Positions 53,220-62,310 are shown, counted from the stretch's first letter. The stretch: 64,000 bases of DNA from Microvirga sesbaniae (GCF_025460805.1 NZ_JAMXFJ010000018.1:54562-118561), one strand, 5' to 3'. Notes: generated from the sequence alone by a model not told the origin. Numbers and translations: made by a program.

Positions 53220-54020
53220 TCATGTACGGGCAGATCCGTTCTGGGCGTTGCGCCACGCGATATATTCCTCCTGCACCTCTTCCGTCAGCGGATAATATTT
53301 CTGCAGATCGCCACCCTGCGAGAGGCGATAGCGGGCGAACTCCTCCCATTCAGCATGTTCGCTCGCCACCTCGATGAGTTTCGGCGCAAGCGCGACCGGA
53401 ACGACCACGACACCGTCGTCATCGGCAACGACGATATCTCCCGGCATGACCAGAACGTTGCCGCAGGCGATCGGAACATTGACCGCGAATGGGATCAGGT
53501 TCGTCTGGGCATGATAATTCGGCGTCACGCCTTTCACCCAGATTCCAAGATCCAGTTCCTTGGCCTTGGCCGAGTCCCGGATGCAGCCGTCGACCACCAC
53601 GCCGGCCCCGCCTCTGCCGGCGAAGAAGGTCAGCATCATTTCCCCGAAAATGCCGCTGGCCATATCCCCGCGCGCGTCGACGATCACCATGTCACCCGCT
53701 CGGGCCGGATAGAGCACGTGCCTGTGCAGCTGCAGCTCGGGATTTTCGTATTCGTTGGTACCGTAGAGGTCCTCGCGCTTGGGCATGCACTGCAAGGTCA
53801 GCGCAGGTCCGGCGACTGACCTCCCCTGCTTGAGCGGCAGGGGACCACGGATCTGCGGGTCGCGAATGCCCATGAGGCTGAGCTCGCTACTCGCAGTGGC
53901 CGTTCCGATCTGCGCCAGCGCGTCCGAGAGTTCGCGCGGAGGCCGCGCGATGTCTTTGATCTGAGGGATAGGTTGCACTCTGAAATCCTCATGTTGAGAG
54001 GGGATTGACAATGAGCTCAT
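53220..54020 (-). CDS. RraA-like / 4-hydroxy-4-methyl-2-oxoglutarate aldolase family protein
   Basis: 266 residues. GRSVAGPALTLQ, PARAGDMVIVDARGDMASGIFGEMM, GGAGVVVDGCIRDSA (the conserved Arg and Asp of the active site) and GDIVVADDDGVVVVP. The family includes true HMG/CHA aldolases and the RNase E inhibitor RraA. The longer N- and C-termini and catabolic neighbours favour a metal-dependent aldolase or decarboxylase of oxo-acids here. Cytoplasmic. Confidence 0.85.
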   Translation of the reverse strand: MSSLSIPSQHEDFRVQPIPQIKDIARPPRELSDALAQIGTATASSELSLMGIRDPQIRGPLPLKQGRSVAGPALTLQCMPKREDLYGTNEYENPELQLHRHVLYPARAGDMVIVDARGDMASGIFGEMMLTFFAGRGGAGVVVDGCIRDSAKAKELDLGIWVKGVTPNYHAQTNLIPFAVNVPIACGNVLVMPGDIVVADDDGVVVVPVALAPKLIEVASEHAEWEEFARYRLSQGGDLQKYYPLTEEVQEEYIAWRNAQNGSART

Positions 54021-54062
54021 GGCCGTTCATGAGGCCCGCCTTCCCGCCAAACGCGCGGTCCG

Positions 54063-54200
54063 CTAGGCGGCTTGCCTGTCGAAGAACATGGATTCGTTCG
54101 AGACGTGGCGCGAAGGCAACGCGCCCCACGGCAGCGGCAGGATCCCGCCACGGAACAGTGCCGCGACCTTCTGCACGTTGCTGATGGATGCTCCATCCAT
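54063..54200 (-). CDS. Possible 45-residue peptide
   Basis: Starts at ATG 54200, 28 bp after the aldo/keto reductase stop, with AAAGGA 5-6 bases upstream. It encodes MDGASISNVQKVAALFRGG and a Pro/Trp stretch (ILPLPWGALPS), ending DRQAA. The coupling position and ribosome site favour translation. No family recognised; it could also be the tail of a lost gene. Confidence 0.4.
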   Translation of the reverse strand: MDGASISNVQKVAALFRGGILPLPWGALPSRHVSNESMFFDRQAA

Positions 54201-54227
54201 GATGTCCTTTCTCGACCTGGCTGGAGG

Positions 54228-55046
54228 TCAGTCGTCCCACCGCGGCGACTTGGCCGGATTGATCCGCCGTTCGCCGCGGTTGAGAGCCCGGATAAGCCCC
54301 ATCTCTTCGTCGGAGAGGCGCACTTCGAGGGATCGCATGTTCTCACGCAGGTTGACGGCATTGGACGAGGCCGGAATGACGGCATGGCCTTCCTCCATCA
54401 GGAAAGCGAGGGCGACCGCAGCCGCAGTCACCCCATGACGCTCTCCAATGCCGGCCAGGACGGGATCGGATCCTACATCCCCTTGTGCGAGAGGCTGGTA
54501 TGCCGTGAGAGGAAGGCCGATCGAGCGCGCATAGTTCGAGAGCCGCGGCGCCTGAAGATAAGGATGAATTTCCACCTGGTTGGTGACAACTGCCCCGTCT
54601 CCGAGAAGTGCCCGTGTCTGTTCCAGCATCGCGATCGGAAAGTTCGAGACGCCGATGAAGCGGGAATGGCCGAGATCCTGTGCCCGCTTGAGCTCCGTCA
54701 TGTAGTCTTCGAAGGGCACCGCATTGTTCTGGGATGGCCAGTGGATGAGGAGCAGATCGACATGGCCGAGTCCGAGGGCCTCCAGGCTCGCTTCGACACT
54801 CGGCATGAAGCTCGCCCTGTCGAGCTTCGTATCGGCGACCTTCGTCGTGATGAAGACCTCCTCCTTGGGAAGTCCGGACCGGCGAAGGGCTTCACCGACA
54901 GGTCGCTCGGTATCGTAGCTCTGGGCCGTGTCGATATGCCTGTAGCCGATCTCGAGGGCCGCCAGGATGCTTGCCATCCCGGCATCTCCGGTTCTCCCGT
55001 ATGTGCCGAGACCAATGGCCGGGATCATGTTGGCGATGCTTGTCAT
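54228..55046 (-). CDS. Aldo/keto reductase
   Basis: 272 residues. Catalytic tetrad visible: Asp and Tyr in YRHIDTAQSYDTERPVGEAL, Lys in FITTKVAD and His in LLLIHWPS. FIGVSNFPIAML and VTNQVEIHPYLQ are AKR strands, and the C-terminus carries RRINPAKSPRWDD. DkgA/2,5-diketo-gluconate reductase-like subgroup. It follows the ABC permease genes by 10 bp, so it belongs to the transport operon and probably reduces the imported sugar or aldonate. Confidence 0.9.
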   Translation of the reverse strand: MTSIANMIPAIGLGTYGRTGDAGMASILAALEIGYRHIDTAQSYDTERPVGEALRRSGLPKEEVFITTKVADTKLDRASFMPSVEASLEALGLGHVDLLLIHWPSQNNAVPFEDYMTELKRAQDLGHSRFIGVSNFPIAMLEQTRALLGDGAVVTNQVEIHPYLQAPRLSNYARSIGLPLTAYQPLAQGDVGSDPVLAGIGERHGVTAAAVALAFLMEEGHAVIPASSNAVNLRENMRSLEVRLSDEEMGLIRALNRGERRINPAKSPRWDD

Positions 55047-55056
55047 GGATGGCTCC

Positions 55057-55971
55057 TCAGCCTTTGGTGGCGCCGGCGGTCAGGCCGCCTACGAACAGGC
55101 GCTGCATGGACAGGAACAAGAGTGCGATCGGCAGGGTCATGATCACGGATGCCGCCATGACCGCACCCCAATCCGTGTTGAACTCCGTCGAGAACTCCGC
55201 CAGCCCGATAGGAAGCGTCTTGACCGATGAATCGCTGGCGAAGCACAGCGCGAAGATGAACTCGTTCCAGGTTGTCACGAAGGAGTACACCACCACGGCC
55301 ACGATCCCGGGCTTCGAGAGGGGAAGCGTGATCCGGAACAGTACGCCCACGCGGGAGGCGCCGTCGATGATCGCTGCCTCGTCGAGCTCGACCGGAATCG
55401 CCTTGAAGTAGCTGGTCAGCATCCACACCGAGAGGGGCAGCGTGATGATCATGTAGACCAGGATCAGCCCGAAATAGGTGTTCACCAATCCCAGCACGCG
55501 CAGCGTCACGAACAGCGGCACGATGATAGCCGCTGTGGGCAGCAGCTGACCCACAAGCACGAAGGCCTGGAAGAGCGGCTTGCCCTTGAAGTTGAACCGC
55601 GCGAAGCCATAGGACGCGAACACAGCCAAGCACAGCGCCAGCCCGGTCGCTCCGACCGAGATGATCACGCTGTTGAGGAAATAGCGGGGAATGTTCGATT
55701 CGAAGAGAACCTTGTGGTAGTTGCCCCAGGTGGGCGCCGCCGGCCACCAGATCGGTGGAACGGTATAGAGCTCGCGCAGGGTCTTTATTGACGAGAGACT
55801 CATCCACCAGAAGGGAAAGAGGCATATCGCCACCAGCAGAACGCAGCCGATGACGATGAACGGCGTGCCAAGACCGGTGCGATCCGACCTGCCGGCCGGC
55901 TTGGCGGATGCCAGGGTGTTTTCCGCCGCGGCGGCCTGCTTGGGGGGCAGCACGTGAGCATTCGTGGTCAT
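55057..55971 (-). CDS. Sugar ABC transporter permease (MalG-type)
   Basis: 304 residues from ATG 55971, overlapping the upstream permease stop by 4 bp. Six membrane segments; the EAA-like loop LDEAAIIDGASRVGVLFRITLPLSKPG contacts the ATPase. ISVGATGLALCLAVFASYGFARF and WNEFIFALCFA are typical of CUT1 family inner-membrane permeases. Together with 55968-56828 it forms the channel for the binding protein at 56901-58118. Confidence 0.94.
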   Translation of the reverse strand: MTTNAHVLPPKQAAAAENTLASAKPAGRSDRTGLGTPFIVIGCVLLVAICLFPFWWMSLSSIKTLRELYTVPPIWWPAAPTWGNYHKVLFESNIPRYFLNSVIISVGATGLALCLAVFASYGFARFNFKGKPLFQAFVLVGQLLPTAAIIVPLFVTLRVLGLVNTYFGLILVYMIITLPLSVWMLTSYFKAIPVELDEAAIIDGASRVGVLFRITLPLSKPGIVAVVVYSFVTTWNEFIFALCFASDSSVKTLPIGLAEFSTEFNTDWGAVMAASVIMTLPIALLFLSMQRLFVGGLTAGATKG

Positions 55972-56828
55972 CGCGCCTCTCCCGGAGCTGCGGCAAGTGC
56001 CTTGATGTAGAAAAACACGATCAGGATCGCGACGGCGAAGAACATCACGGACAACGCCGCGGCCTGGTTGAACTGCACGTTCTCGAAGGCGATGCGGAAG
56101 ATCTGAATCGGCGTGATCAAGGTGCTGTTGGCCGGACCGCCCCGCGTGATGGCATAGATGATGGTGATGGAGTTGAGACCCCAGATGACCAGAAGCAGGG
56201 TCACGGCGACCAGGACCGGCCGCACCTGCGGCAGCATGATGTGGCGCACCTCCTCCCAAAAGTTGGCGCCGTCGACCCGAGCGGCTTCATAGAGCTCCTT
56301 GGGAATGGATTGCAGGCCGGCCAGCACCATCACGGCGACGAAGGGAAAAAGCTTCCAGACATTGATAGCGATGAGCACCGGCATGACGGTGTCGCGGTTG
56401 GTGAGCCAGCCGATGGGCTGCTCGATCAGACCGGGCGCGGTCATCATGTAGTTGATGATGCCGAACTCGGTGTGGAACATCCACGCAAATGTGGTGGCCG
56501 CAACGATGCTGGGGATGACCCAGGGAATGAGCGCTATGGAGCGCACGACGGAGCGGCCAGGAAAGCTCTGATTGAGCAGGATCGCGGTTGCGGTCCCGAG
56601 CAGGACTTGAAAGACGATGGAGCCGCCGACCCAATACAGAGTGTTCCAGAAAGCCTGGGGCGTCGCGCGGGAGCGGAGCACGGTGGCGAAATTCTTGACC
56701 CCGACGAAATTGGATTGGCTGTCAGTGACGCTGAGCAGACCCGTGTAGGCAACTGGATAAGCAATCAGCATCGCCAGGACCACCAACGCAGGCAGAATGA
56801 ACCAGTAGCCTGTCGATTGACGAGACAT
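55968..56828 (-). CDS. Sugar ABC transporter permease (MalF-type)
   Basis: 286 residues with six membrane segments. The conserved loop LYEAARVDGANFWEEVRHIMLPQVRP is the EAA motif. WVIPSIVAATTFAWMFHTEFGIINY and NSITIIYAITRGGPANSTL match CUT1 MalF-like permeases. First permease of the importer operon; between it and the binding-protein gene is a strong hairpin. Confidence 0.94.
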   Translation of the reverse strand: MSRQSTGYWFILPALVVLAMLIAYPVAYTGLLSVTDSQSNFVGVKNFATVLRSRATPQAFWNTLYWVGGSIVFQVLLGTATAILLNQSFPGRSVVRSIALIPWVIPSIVAATTFAWMFHTEFGIINYMMTAPGLIEQPIGWLTNRDTVMPVLIAINVWKLFPFVAVMVLAGLQSIPKELYEAARVDGANFWEEVRHIMLPQVRPVLVAVTLLLVIWGLNSITIIYAITRGGPANSTLITPIQIFRIAFENVQFNQAAALSVMFFAVAILIVFFYIKALAAAPGEAR

Positions 56829-56851
56829 GAGACCGTCCTCGAATGGAAGGG

Positions 56852-56879
56852 GGCTTCAGCGGCACGCGCCGCTGAAGCC
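56852..56879. other. Intercistronic stem-loop in the importer operon
   Basis: GGCTTCAGCGGC (56852-56863), loop ACGC, GCCGCTGAAGCC (56868-56879): a perfect 12-bp stem without a T-run, between the binding-protein stop and the first permease start. Similar hairpins in other ABC operons protect the binding-protein mRNA and lower expression of the downstream permeases. Confidence 0.7.
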
Positions 56880-56900
56880 TGGAACTCGGGCTCGCGAGAC

Positions 56901-58118
56901 CTACTCGTCGAGCAGGGACTGGATATCGTCGGCCGCGTTGTCCATGGCCTCCTGCGGCTCTTCCTTGCCGAGCATGATGGCCTGGACGCCGTTGAAGTAG
57001 GCCTGGGTGATCTGGACCCAGTTCTTGTGGCTCGGGGCAGGCCGTCCATATGGCAGCATTGCCTTGTAGCCTGCCAGAATCGGTTCATCGAAACGAGGAA
57101 GCTTCATCGACGAGACGCGCGCCGGGAACGTATCGGTGAAGTAGCCCTGGTTCTCCGCCATGTTCAGGAACTGGATGAACTTCTTGGCCTCTGCCGGATT
57201 CTTCGCACTCTTCGGGACGATGAAGCTCCAGCCCCCCAGAATGGCCGCGGTATTCTTACCCTGCGGATGGGGAATTTGCATCACGCCGATGTCGATCTTC
57301 GGATTTTCCTTCCGGATCGAAGCCAGGTCGAACTGACCCGCCTGGTACATCGATACCTTTTCGGCGATGAACAGGCGCCGGTTGGCAATGCCGTCATTCT
57401 CCAGCGTCGATGTCGGAGAAATCTTCTTCTTGTAGAAGTCCGTATAGAACTTCACCGCTTCCACAGCCTCGGGCTTGTTGACGAGAGCCGTCTTGGCATC
57501 CTTCGAGATGATGTCTCCGCCGTTCATCCAGATGAAGGGCAGCGACCGGAAGATCGTGTTGCCCACCTCACCGCCACCCGTGATCGCGAAGCCGAACCGT
57601 CCTTCGCGGGTCAGAGTGGTGGCGGATTTCACGAACTCGTCCCAGGTCTGTGGCGGCTTCTCAGGATCGAGCCCTGCCTCCTTGAAATGGCCTTTGTTGT
57701 AAATCACCGCAAGGGTTTCGATGCGGTACGGGATCGCCCAGAGCTTCCCATTCCAGGTGACGTAGTCGAGCGCGGCGGGAACATAGTCACCTCGGTCCTG
57801 CAGCGTATCGTCGAGGGGAATGACGAGGTTGTTCTGGGCATAGCCGTTCACCCATCCGTGCTGCACCTCGATGACATCCGGCGCAGCACCGGATTGCAAC
57901 GTGGTCAGGACGCGCTGCGGCAAGCCATCGGACGTCGTCACCTCGATCTTGATCTTGGTGTCCGGGTTCGCCTTCATGAATTTGTCGGCCAAGTCGCGGG
58001 CCCGTGCCTCGCCCCAATTGGGCGTCCACCAAACCACGTCACCGGCAAGGCAGCTCCCGGCCGACAGCGCCAGCATGGAGACGGCCAGGAAACCAACGGA
58101 CACTTTTGATGTCTTCAT
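56901..58118 (-). CDS. Sugar-type ABC transporter substrate-binding protein
   Basis: 405 residues from ATG 58118, with GGAGGAGAGAAG upstream. The signal peptide ends GSCLAGD. A cluster B fold with VVWWTPNWGEARARDLADKF, LQSGAAPDVIEVQHGWVNGYA, WNGKLWAIPYRIETLAVIYNK, GGWSFIVPKSAKNP and a C-terminal helix AMDNAADDIQSL: family 1 extracellular solute-binding protein. Aromatic residues along the cleft suggest a carbohydrate or aldonate ligand. The promoter region carries the putative IclR operator. Confidence 0.93.
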   Translation of the reverse strand: MKTSKVSVGFLAVSMLALSAGSCLAGDVVWWTPNWGEARARDLADKFMKANPDTKIKIEVTTSDGLPQRVLTTLQSGAAPDVIEVQHGWVNGYAQNNLVIPLDDTLQDRGDYVPAALDYVTWNGKLWAIPYRIETLAVIYNKGHFKEAGLDPEKPPQTWDEFVKSATTLTREGRFGFAITGGGEVGNTIFRSLPFIWMNGGDIISKDAKTALVNKPEAVEAVKFYTDFYKKKISPTSTLENDGIANRRLFIAEKVSMYQAGQFDLASIRKENPKIDIGVMQIPHPQGKNTAAILGGWSFIVPKSAKNPAEAKKFIQFLNMAENQGYFTDTFPARVSSMKLPRFDEPILAGYKAMLPYGRPAPSHKNWVQITQAYFNGVQAIMLGKEEPQEAMDNAADDIQSLLDE

Positions 58119-58200
58119 CTTCTCTCCTCCCTGAAGGAACCGGCCTTGCATCATTGCGCGGATGCGCGCCGGGCAACCCAGCTGATTGGCTTCTCTATTG

Positions 58201-58214
58201 GTTCATATTTGAAC
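58201..58214. promoter_or_regulatory. Putative IclR operator at the importer promoter
   Basis: GTTCATATTTGAAC: arms GTTCA/TGAAC around four bases. It is the reverse complement of the TTCAAATATGAA core at 61447-61458 in the iclR promoter region. It lies 83 bp upstream of the binding-protein start. A weaker half-site, AATTCAAATTAAC, follows at about 58221. Confidence 0.55.
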
Positions 58215-58311
58215 AAGGCCAATTCAAATTAACTAAAGTTATGGTCCAAGTGAGATGGATGTCAACCGTTTATCCTGCGCGACTTCATCGCCGGGGCATT
58301 CGCGTTCGCGA

Positions 58312-59529
58312 TTACTTCCGATCACCATGATCCCGGCTTTTCCGGCTCTGACCCGGTGAGTAGGCGCGGCCCTCCGCCCGCCCGTCATCGAACGTATCGA
58401 CGATCTGTCCTTTGCACAGGGTCAGCGTGCACGCGAGGGTGGCTGGCGCTTCCCTGCCGACGCCGAGCGAGTCATGGAGCTGAACGGGATCATGGCGGAC
58501 GTGGAATACGGCCAGATCCGCCTCCCCTCCAAGCTCGGCCCGGCCGAGATCCGGCCGCCCGAGAACGTCGGCTGGAGAGCACGTCGTCAGCCTGATCACT
58601 TGCTCCAGGGAGAAGCCGAGCGACATGAATTTGGCCATCACGTGCGGAAGGTCCTTGACGACGCCGTCGATGTTGTGCGCGTGAATATCGGTGCTGATCG
58701 CATCGGGGAGCAGGCCCTGTTCGATGGCAGCCCGTGCAACCTCGAATGAGAAGCTCGCTCCGCCGTGCCCCACATCCATCTTGACGCCGCGGGAGAGCGC
58801 CTCGCGCACCGACGGCCGCAGGCGCATGCGCTCGTCGAGGACGCATCCACCGACGGACGGATTGTAGATATGGGTCAGAATATCGCCGGCCTTGAGATAC
58901 GGAAGGACTTCGTCGATCGTCGGCGGAGCGGCCCCGATATGGATCATCAGCGGCACCTCGAGGATGTCCGCGGCCTCCCGCGCGAGCGGCAGCACGACAG
59001 GGCCGTTTGCGCCACAGGCGTTGTTGCTGGCTCGCAATTTGACGCCCGCGATGACGGATCCGTATTCCGCCTTGACGCGCCGCAGCTCGCGAAGGTCCGC
59101 GAACCGCCAATCGAACAGCTCGCCGACGTCGATGCTCAGGTTCCCGGCCGGAGTGAGTCCGATATAGGAAAGGTTGATGAAGGGAATGATCCGCAGCCGG
59201 CTCGGCTTGATCACATGGTGAAAGAAGCCTTCGAAGGTTGCCGCCCCGCTGGAGCCGCAGTCGACCCACGTTGTCACGCCGCTCCGCGGGCCGACCTTGT
59301 CGGCGTTCACACCGAGCAGAGTGCCGCCCCAATAGGCATGGGTGTGCATATCGACCAGGCCCGGCACGACGAGAGCACCGGTCGCGTCGATCACGTGGTA
59401 ACCGTCAGGGTGGATCTGGGGGGCAAGGCCTACGATCTTGCCATCCGCTATTGCGACATCCAGGATCCCGTCGCGCCCGGAAGAGGGATCGAGAAGGCGT
59501 CCGTTCCTTATGAGCAACCTCCGACTCAT
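58312..59529 (-). CDS. Amidohydrolase/deacetylase-type metallohydrolase
   Basis: 405 residues. N-terminal composite beta domain (LLIRNGRLLDPSSGRDGILDVAIADGKIV), then VVPGLVDMHTHAYWGG (first metal His pair), CGSSGAATFEGF, VKLRASNNACG with Lys in the bridging position, MIHIGAAPP, ILTHIYNP, and a final STDIHAHNI. Dihydroorotase-like fold of the amidohydrolase/deacetylase group found with sugar-acid genes; probably hydrolyses an amide or ester of the imported compound. The start is 60 bp from the enolase-family gene. Confidence 0.88.
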   Translation of the reverse strand: MSRRLLIRNGRLLDPSSGRDGILDVAIADGKIVGLAPQIHPDGYHVIDATGALVVPGLVDMHTHAYWGGTLLGVNADKVGPRSGVTTWVDCGSSGAATFEGFFHHVIKPSRLRIIPFINLSYIGLTPAGNLSIDVGELFDWRFADLRELRRVKAEYGSVIAGVKLRASNNACGANGPVVLPLAREAADILEVPLMIHIGAAPPTIDEVLPYLKAGDILTHIYNPSVGGCVLDERMRLRPSVREALSRGVKMDVGHGGASFSFEVARAAIEQGLLPDAISTDIHAHNIDGVVKDLPHVMAKFMSLGFSLEQVIRLTTCSPADVLGRPDLGRAELGGEADLAVFHVRHDPVQLHDSLGVGREAPATLACTLTLCKGQIVDTFDDGRAEGRAYSPGQSRKSRDHGDRK

Positions 59530-59589
59530 CGCGGCCCTCGGAAGCTTACCGTTCCATCGACAGCCCAGACCTCTTGGAAGCTCCCAGTC

Positions 59590-60750
59590 TCAGAACGTCT
59601 TCTCGCCGGTGGCTATTCCGCGGGTGTTGATGGTTCCATCGAACAGCGGCACATCGTGGTCTTCATAGGGAAACCGCGCGCACGCCTCCTCTATCAGCTC
59701 GACGCCAAGGCCCGGAGCCGTGGGCGCGAGGATATGTCCCGACTCGAACCGCAGGGTCTCGCGCACCAACTCCTTACGCCATGGAACATCGACGGAAACC
59801 GTCTCGAAGACCGAGAAGTTCGGGATGGCGACAGACATGTGGAGCGTCATGGCATTCATCACGGGCCCCACGGGATTATGCGGCGCGACCGGGATCAGAT
59901 GGCTATGCGCCAGATGCGCGAGCCGTTTCGTCTCGCCGAGACCGCCCGCATGGGAGACATCCGGCTGAAGGATGTCGACGGCCTTCTTGTTCAGGGCTTC
60001 GATGAAGCGGGAGGGCTCGAACCAGCGCTCGCCGGCTGCGATCGGAACCGGACTGCTGGCACGGACTTCCGCCAGCGCGTCGATGCTTTCAGGGGGCGTC
60101 GGCTCCTCGATCCAAGTCAGGTCGTAACGCTCGAGAGCCTTGCACATGGCGATGGCCGTGGGGACATTCAGCCGCCCATGAACGTCGAGCATGAGGTTGA
60201 CATCGGGGCCAACGGCATCGCGCACCGCCTCCACGATCTCGATCGTCGTGCGGCGCTGCCGCCGGTCCATCTCCAGATCGGCAGCCCCGAAGGGGTCCCA
60301 CTTCAGGGCCCGATATCCCATGGCGACGGCCTTGCGGGCATTGGCTGCATATTGCTCCGGGGTCTCGGATCCGAAGAACCAATGGTTCGCATAGCAGGCC
60401 ACCCGATCGCGGAACTTGCCCCCAAGAAGCTCGAAGACCGGTACGCCGAGGGCTTTTCCCTTGATATCCAGCAGAGCCGCCTCGATCGCCCCCAGAGCCG
60501 TGCGGAAGACCGCGCCTGTGCGCCAGTAGCTGTCACGGTGGAGTTGCTCGACGATAGCATCCACCGCAAACGGGTCGCGCCCCACGAGCACGCGTTCCAG
60601 CTCCTCCAGAGCGGCGACGACGGTCTTGGTCTTCCACTCTAATGTGGCCTCCCCGATCCCCTCGATGCCTTCGTCGGTATAGAGCTTGACGAACACGAAG
60701 TTCGTGCGCGAGACATTGGCGACGAACACCTTCTGTGCCACGATTTTCAT
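59590..60750 (-). CDS. Galactonate-dehydratase-like enolase-superfamily enzyme
   Basis: 386 residues. Metal ligands Asp189, Glu215 and Glu241 in LMLDVHGR, WIEEP and AAGERW; His191 in the DVHGR motif and His291 in APHNPVGP correspond to the acid/base residues of D-galactonate dehydratase; QPDVSHAGG follows. The motif order matches DgoD closely, so an aldonate dehydratase is the best guess. Cytoplasmic, Mg-dependent. It shares the divergent promoter region with iclR via the VOC gene. Confidence 0.88.
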   Translation of the reverse strand: MKIVAQKVFVANVSRTNFVFVKLYTDEGIEGIGEATLEWKTKTVVAALEELERVLVGRDPFAVDAIVEQLHRDSYWRTGAVFRTALGAIEAALLDIKGKALGVPVFELLGGKFRDRVACYANHWFFGSETPEQYAANARKAVAMGYRALKWDPFGAADLEMDRRQRRTTIEIVEAVRDAVGPDVNLMLDVHGRLNVPTAIAMCKALERYDLTWIEEPTPPESIDALAEVRASSPVPIAAGERWFEPSRFIEALNKKAVDILQPDVSHAGGLGETKRLAHLAHSHLIPVAPHNPVGPVMNAMTLHMSVAIPNFSVFETVSVDVPWRKELVRETLRFESGHILAPTAPGLGVELIEEACARFPYEDHDVPLFDGTINTRGIATGEKTF

Positions 60751-60913
60751 TCGGTTTCCTCCAGCACGGCCCTTGGCGCGGCTCTTGAAGCAAGGCGGGC
60801 TTCATACGCTTTGGCTCAGGTCGGCCGGAGGCCGATCAGCATTTTATCGTTCTCGGCGTCTTACGCGCTCACAGGGTGGAGTTCGCCGATGGATGACGCG
60901 GACCTTGACCGGA

Positions 60914-61345
60914 TCAGGCCCCCTTGAGCCGCGCGATGGCTGCCGCCTGCATGCTGTCAGGAGCCATCTGCATGAGCTCGATCCGATGTCCATCGGGATC
61001 CTCGATCCAGGCCTGCCAATTGCCGTCCGCTCCCAGCGTCTTGGGACGGATCAGCGGAACCCCGCTGGCCTCCAGCTCGCTCAGAGCCTGATCGATATCG
61101 GGAACGGACAGGCACATGTGGTTGTAGCCGACAGCTTCCCGTTCCGCCGCCCGTTCTCCCTCCCCTTCGGGGAAGACCTCGAGGAATTGATCGTCCGTGA
61201 TCCTGAGATAGACGAGCCAGAGCCGTCCATCCCGGTCAAGCCGCATCATTTCCGAGAAGCCGAGCTTGTTCGTGTAGAAATCGAGGGTCCGCGCGGCATC
61301 CTTCACCCGGATGGCCACATGAGCGATCGACGAAACCGTCAGCAT
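60914..61345 (-). CDS. VOC-family lyase/isomerase-like protein
   Basis: 143 residues from ATG 61345. VSSIAHVAIRVKDAARTLDFYTNKLGF, YNHMCLSVPDIDQAL and WIEDPDGHRIELMQM give both VOC modules with metal His and Glu residues. Glyoxalase I-like. First gene on the minus strand after the iclR intergenic region, so it leads the catabolic transcript. Confidence 0.85.
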   Translation of the reverse strand: MLTVSSIAHVAIRVKDAARTLDFYTNKLGFSEMMRLDRDGRLWLVYLRITDDQFLEVFPEGEGERAAEREAVGYNHMCLSVPDIDQALSELEASGVPLIRPKTLGADGNWQAWIEDPDGHRIELMQMAPDSMQAAAIARLKGA

Positions 61346-61445
61346 GGCAGCATCATCCCGGCCACCGCGCCCCATGGACTGAGTTCAGAACGACTGCGGT
61401 GCTCCATCTTCGTCTCCTCCCGCGGCCTGTTGAAAGCGGCCTCTT

Positions 61446-61480
61446 ATTCAAATATGAATTTTGACAGTTCAAATATGTAT
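61446..61480. promoter_or_regulatory. Putative IclR operators and promoter between VOC and iclR genes
   Basis: ATTCAAATATGAAT (61446-61459) and GTTCAAATATGTAT (61467-61480) are two copies of one 14-bp near-palindrome, 21 bp (two helical turns) apart. TTGACA (61461-61466) lies between them and would be the -35 of the plus-strand iclR promoter, so binding should autorepress iclR and may act on the divergent catabolic operon. Confidence 0.6.
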
Positions 61481-61521
61481 GGTACTGGTCGACTAAGACT
61501 TGTCAATAGCGGACTTGGACG

Positions 61522-62310
61522 ATGATGGACGAGATGACGCAGGACGTAGAAAACAAACATACGATCCCTGCGATCGATCGGATGATGCAGGTCCTGGAAG
61601 CGCTTGAGCACAACAACGGCGCCGGCCTGACCATCCGAGAACTGGCCGACCTCCTCGATCTGCCGCGGACCGCCGTCTACCGGATTCTCAATACATTGCA
61701 GCGACACGATATGGTGTATCGCGACAAGGCGGGGGCTTACAGCCTCGGGGGTCGGCTTCTGGCTTTGGCCTCTCACGTCGCATCCCGCGCGAACGACTTC
61801 GATATCGCGGCGTTCAGCCAGCCCTTCCTGGAAAAGCTCTCAGCCGACCTCGGCGAAGGCGTCAAGCTCAGCGTCATCGATGATGAGGGCATCATCGTCG
61901 TGGCCGCTGCGCAAGGGCGGCGGGAATACGCCCTGACGGTCAAGCCCGGCCAGCGCATGCCGATCCATGCGAGCGCCGCGAGCAAGCTGCTGCTGTCGTA
62001 CATGGAGCCGGAGAGGCTGAACCAATGGCTCGCCGAACCTCTCCCAGCCTACACCGGTAAGACGATCACCGATCCGAAGCGCCTGCGCGCCGAGTTCACG
62101 CGGATCAGGAGGCTCGGCTGGGCCCAGGACAAGGGAGAGAGCGCGCCGAGCATCTGCGCCTTCGCGGCTCCTGTCTTCTTCAAGGAAGGCAAGCTTGCCG
62201 CGGCTGTGAGCGTGCCGTTCCTGGCCGGTGCCGAGCCAAGCCGAATGGAGGAAATCCGCATCGCCGCCATCGAGACCGCTCGTGCCATGACGAATGCGAT
62301 GCCAGCCTAG
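61522..62310 (+). CDS. IclR-family transcriptional regulator
   Basis: 262 residues. N-terminal winged helix (about 16-80): IDRMMQVLEALEHNNGAGLTIRELADLLDLPRTAVYRILNTLQRHDMV. C-terminal effector domain with LEKLSADLGEGVKLSVIDDEGIIVVA, GQRMPIHASAASKLLLSYM and APSICAFAAPVFF. Usually a repressor of catabolic genes relieved by the substrate. Its TAG stop is the first three bases of a TAGAGCATCGG repeat end. It probably controls the importer and dehydratase genes. Confidence 0.94.
   Translation: MMDEMTQDVENKHTIPAIDRMMQVLEALEHNNGAGLTIRELADLLDLPRTAVYRILNTLQRHDMVYRDKAGAYSLGGRLLALASHVASRANDFDIAAFSQPFLEKLSADLGEGVKLSVIDDEGIIVVAAAQGRREYALTVKPGQRMPIHASAASKLLLSYMEPERLNQWLAEPLPAYTGKTITDPKRLRAEFTRIRRLGWAQDKGESAPSICAFAAPVFFKEGKLAAAVSVPFLAGAEPSRMEEIRIAAIETARAMTNAMPA

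Noticed and set aside
55908..58109. Long plus-strand frame opposite the binding protein and permease
   Set aside because: Shadow of an unmistakable ABC importer operon.
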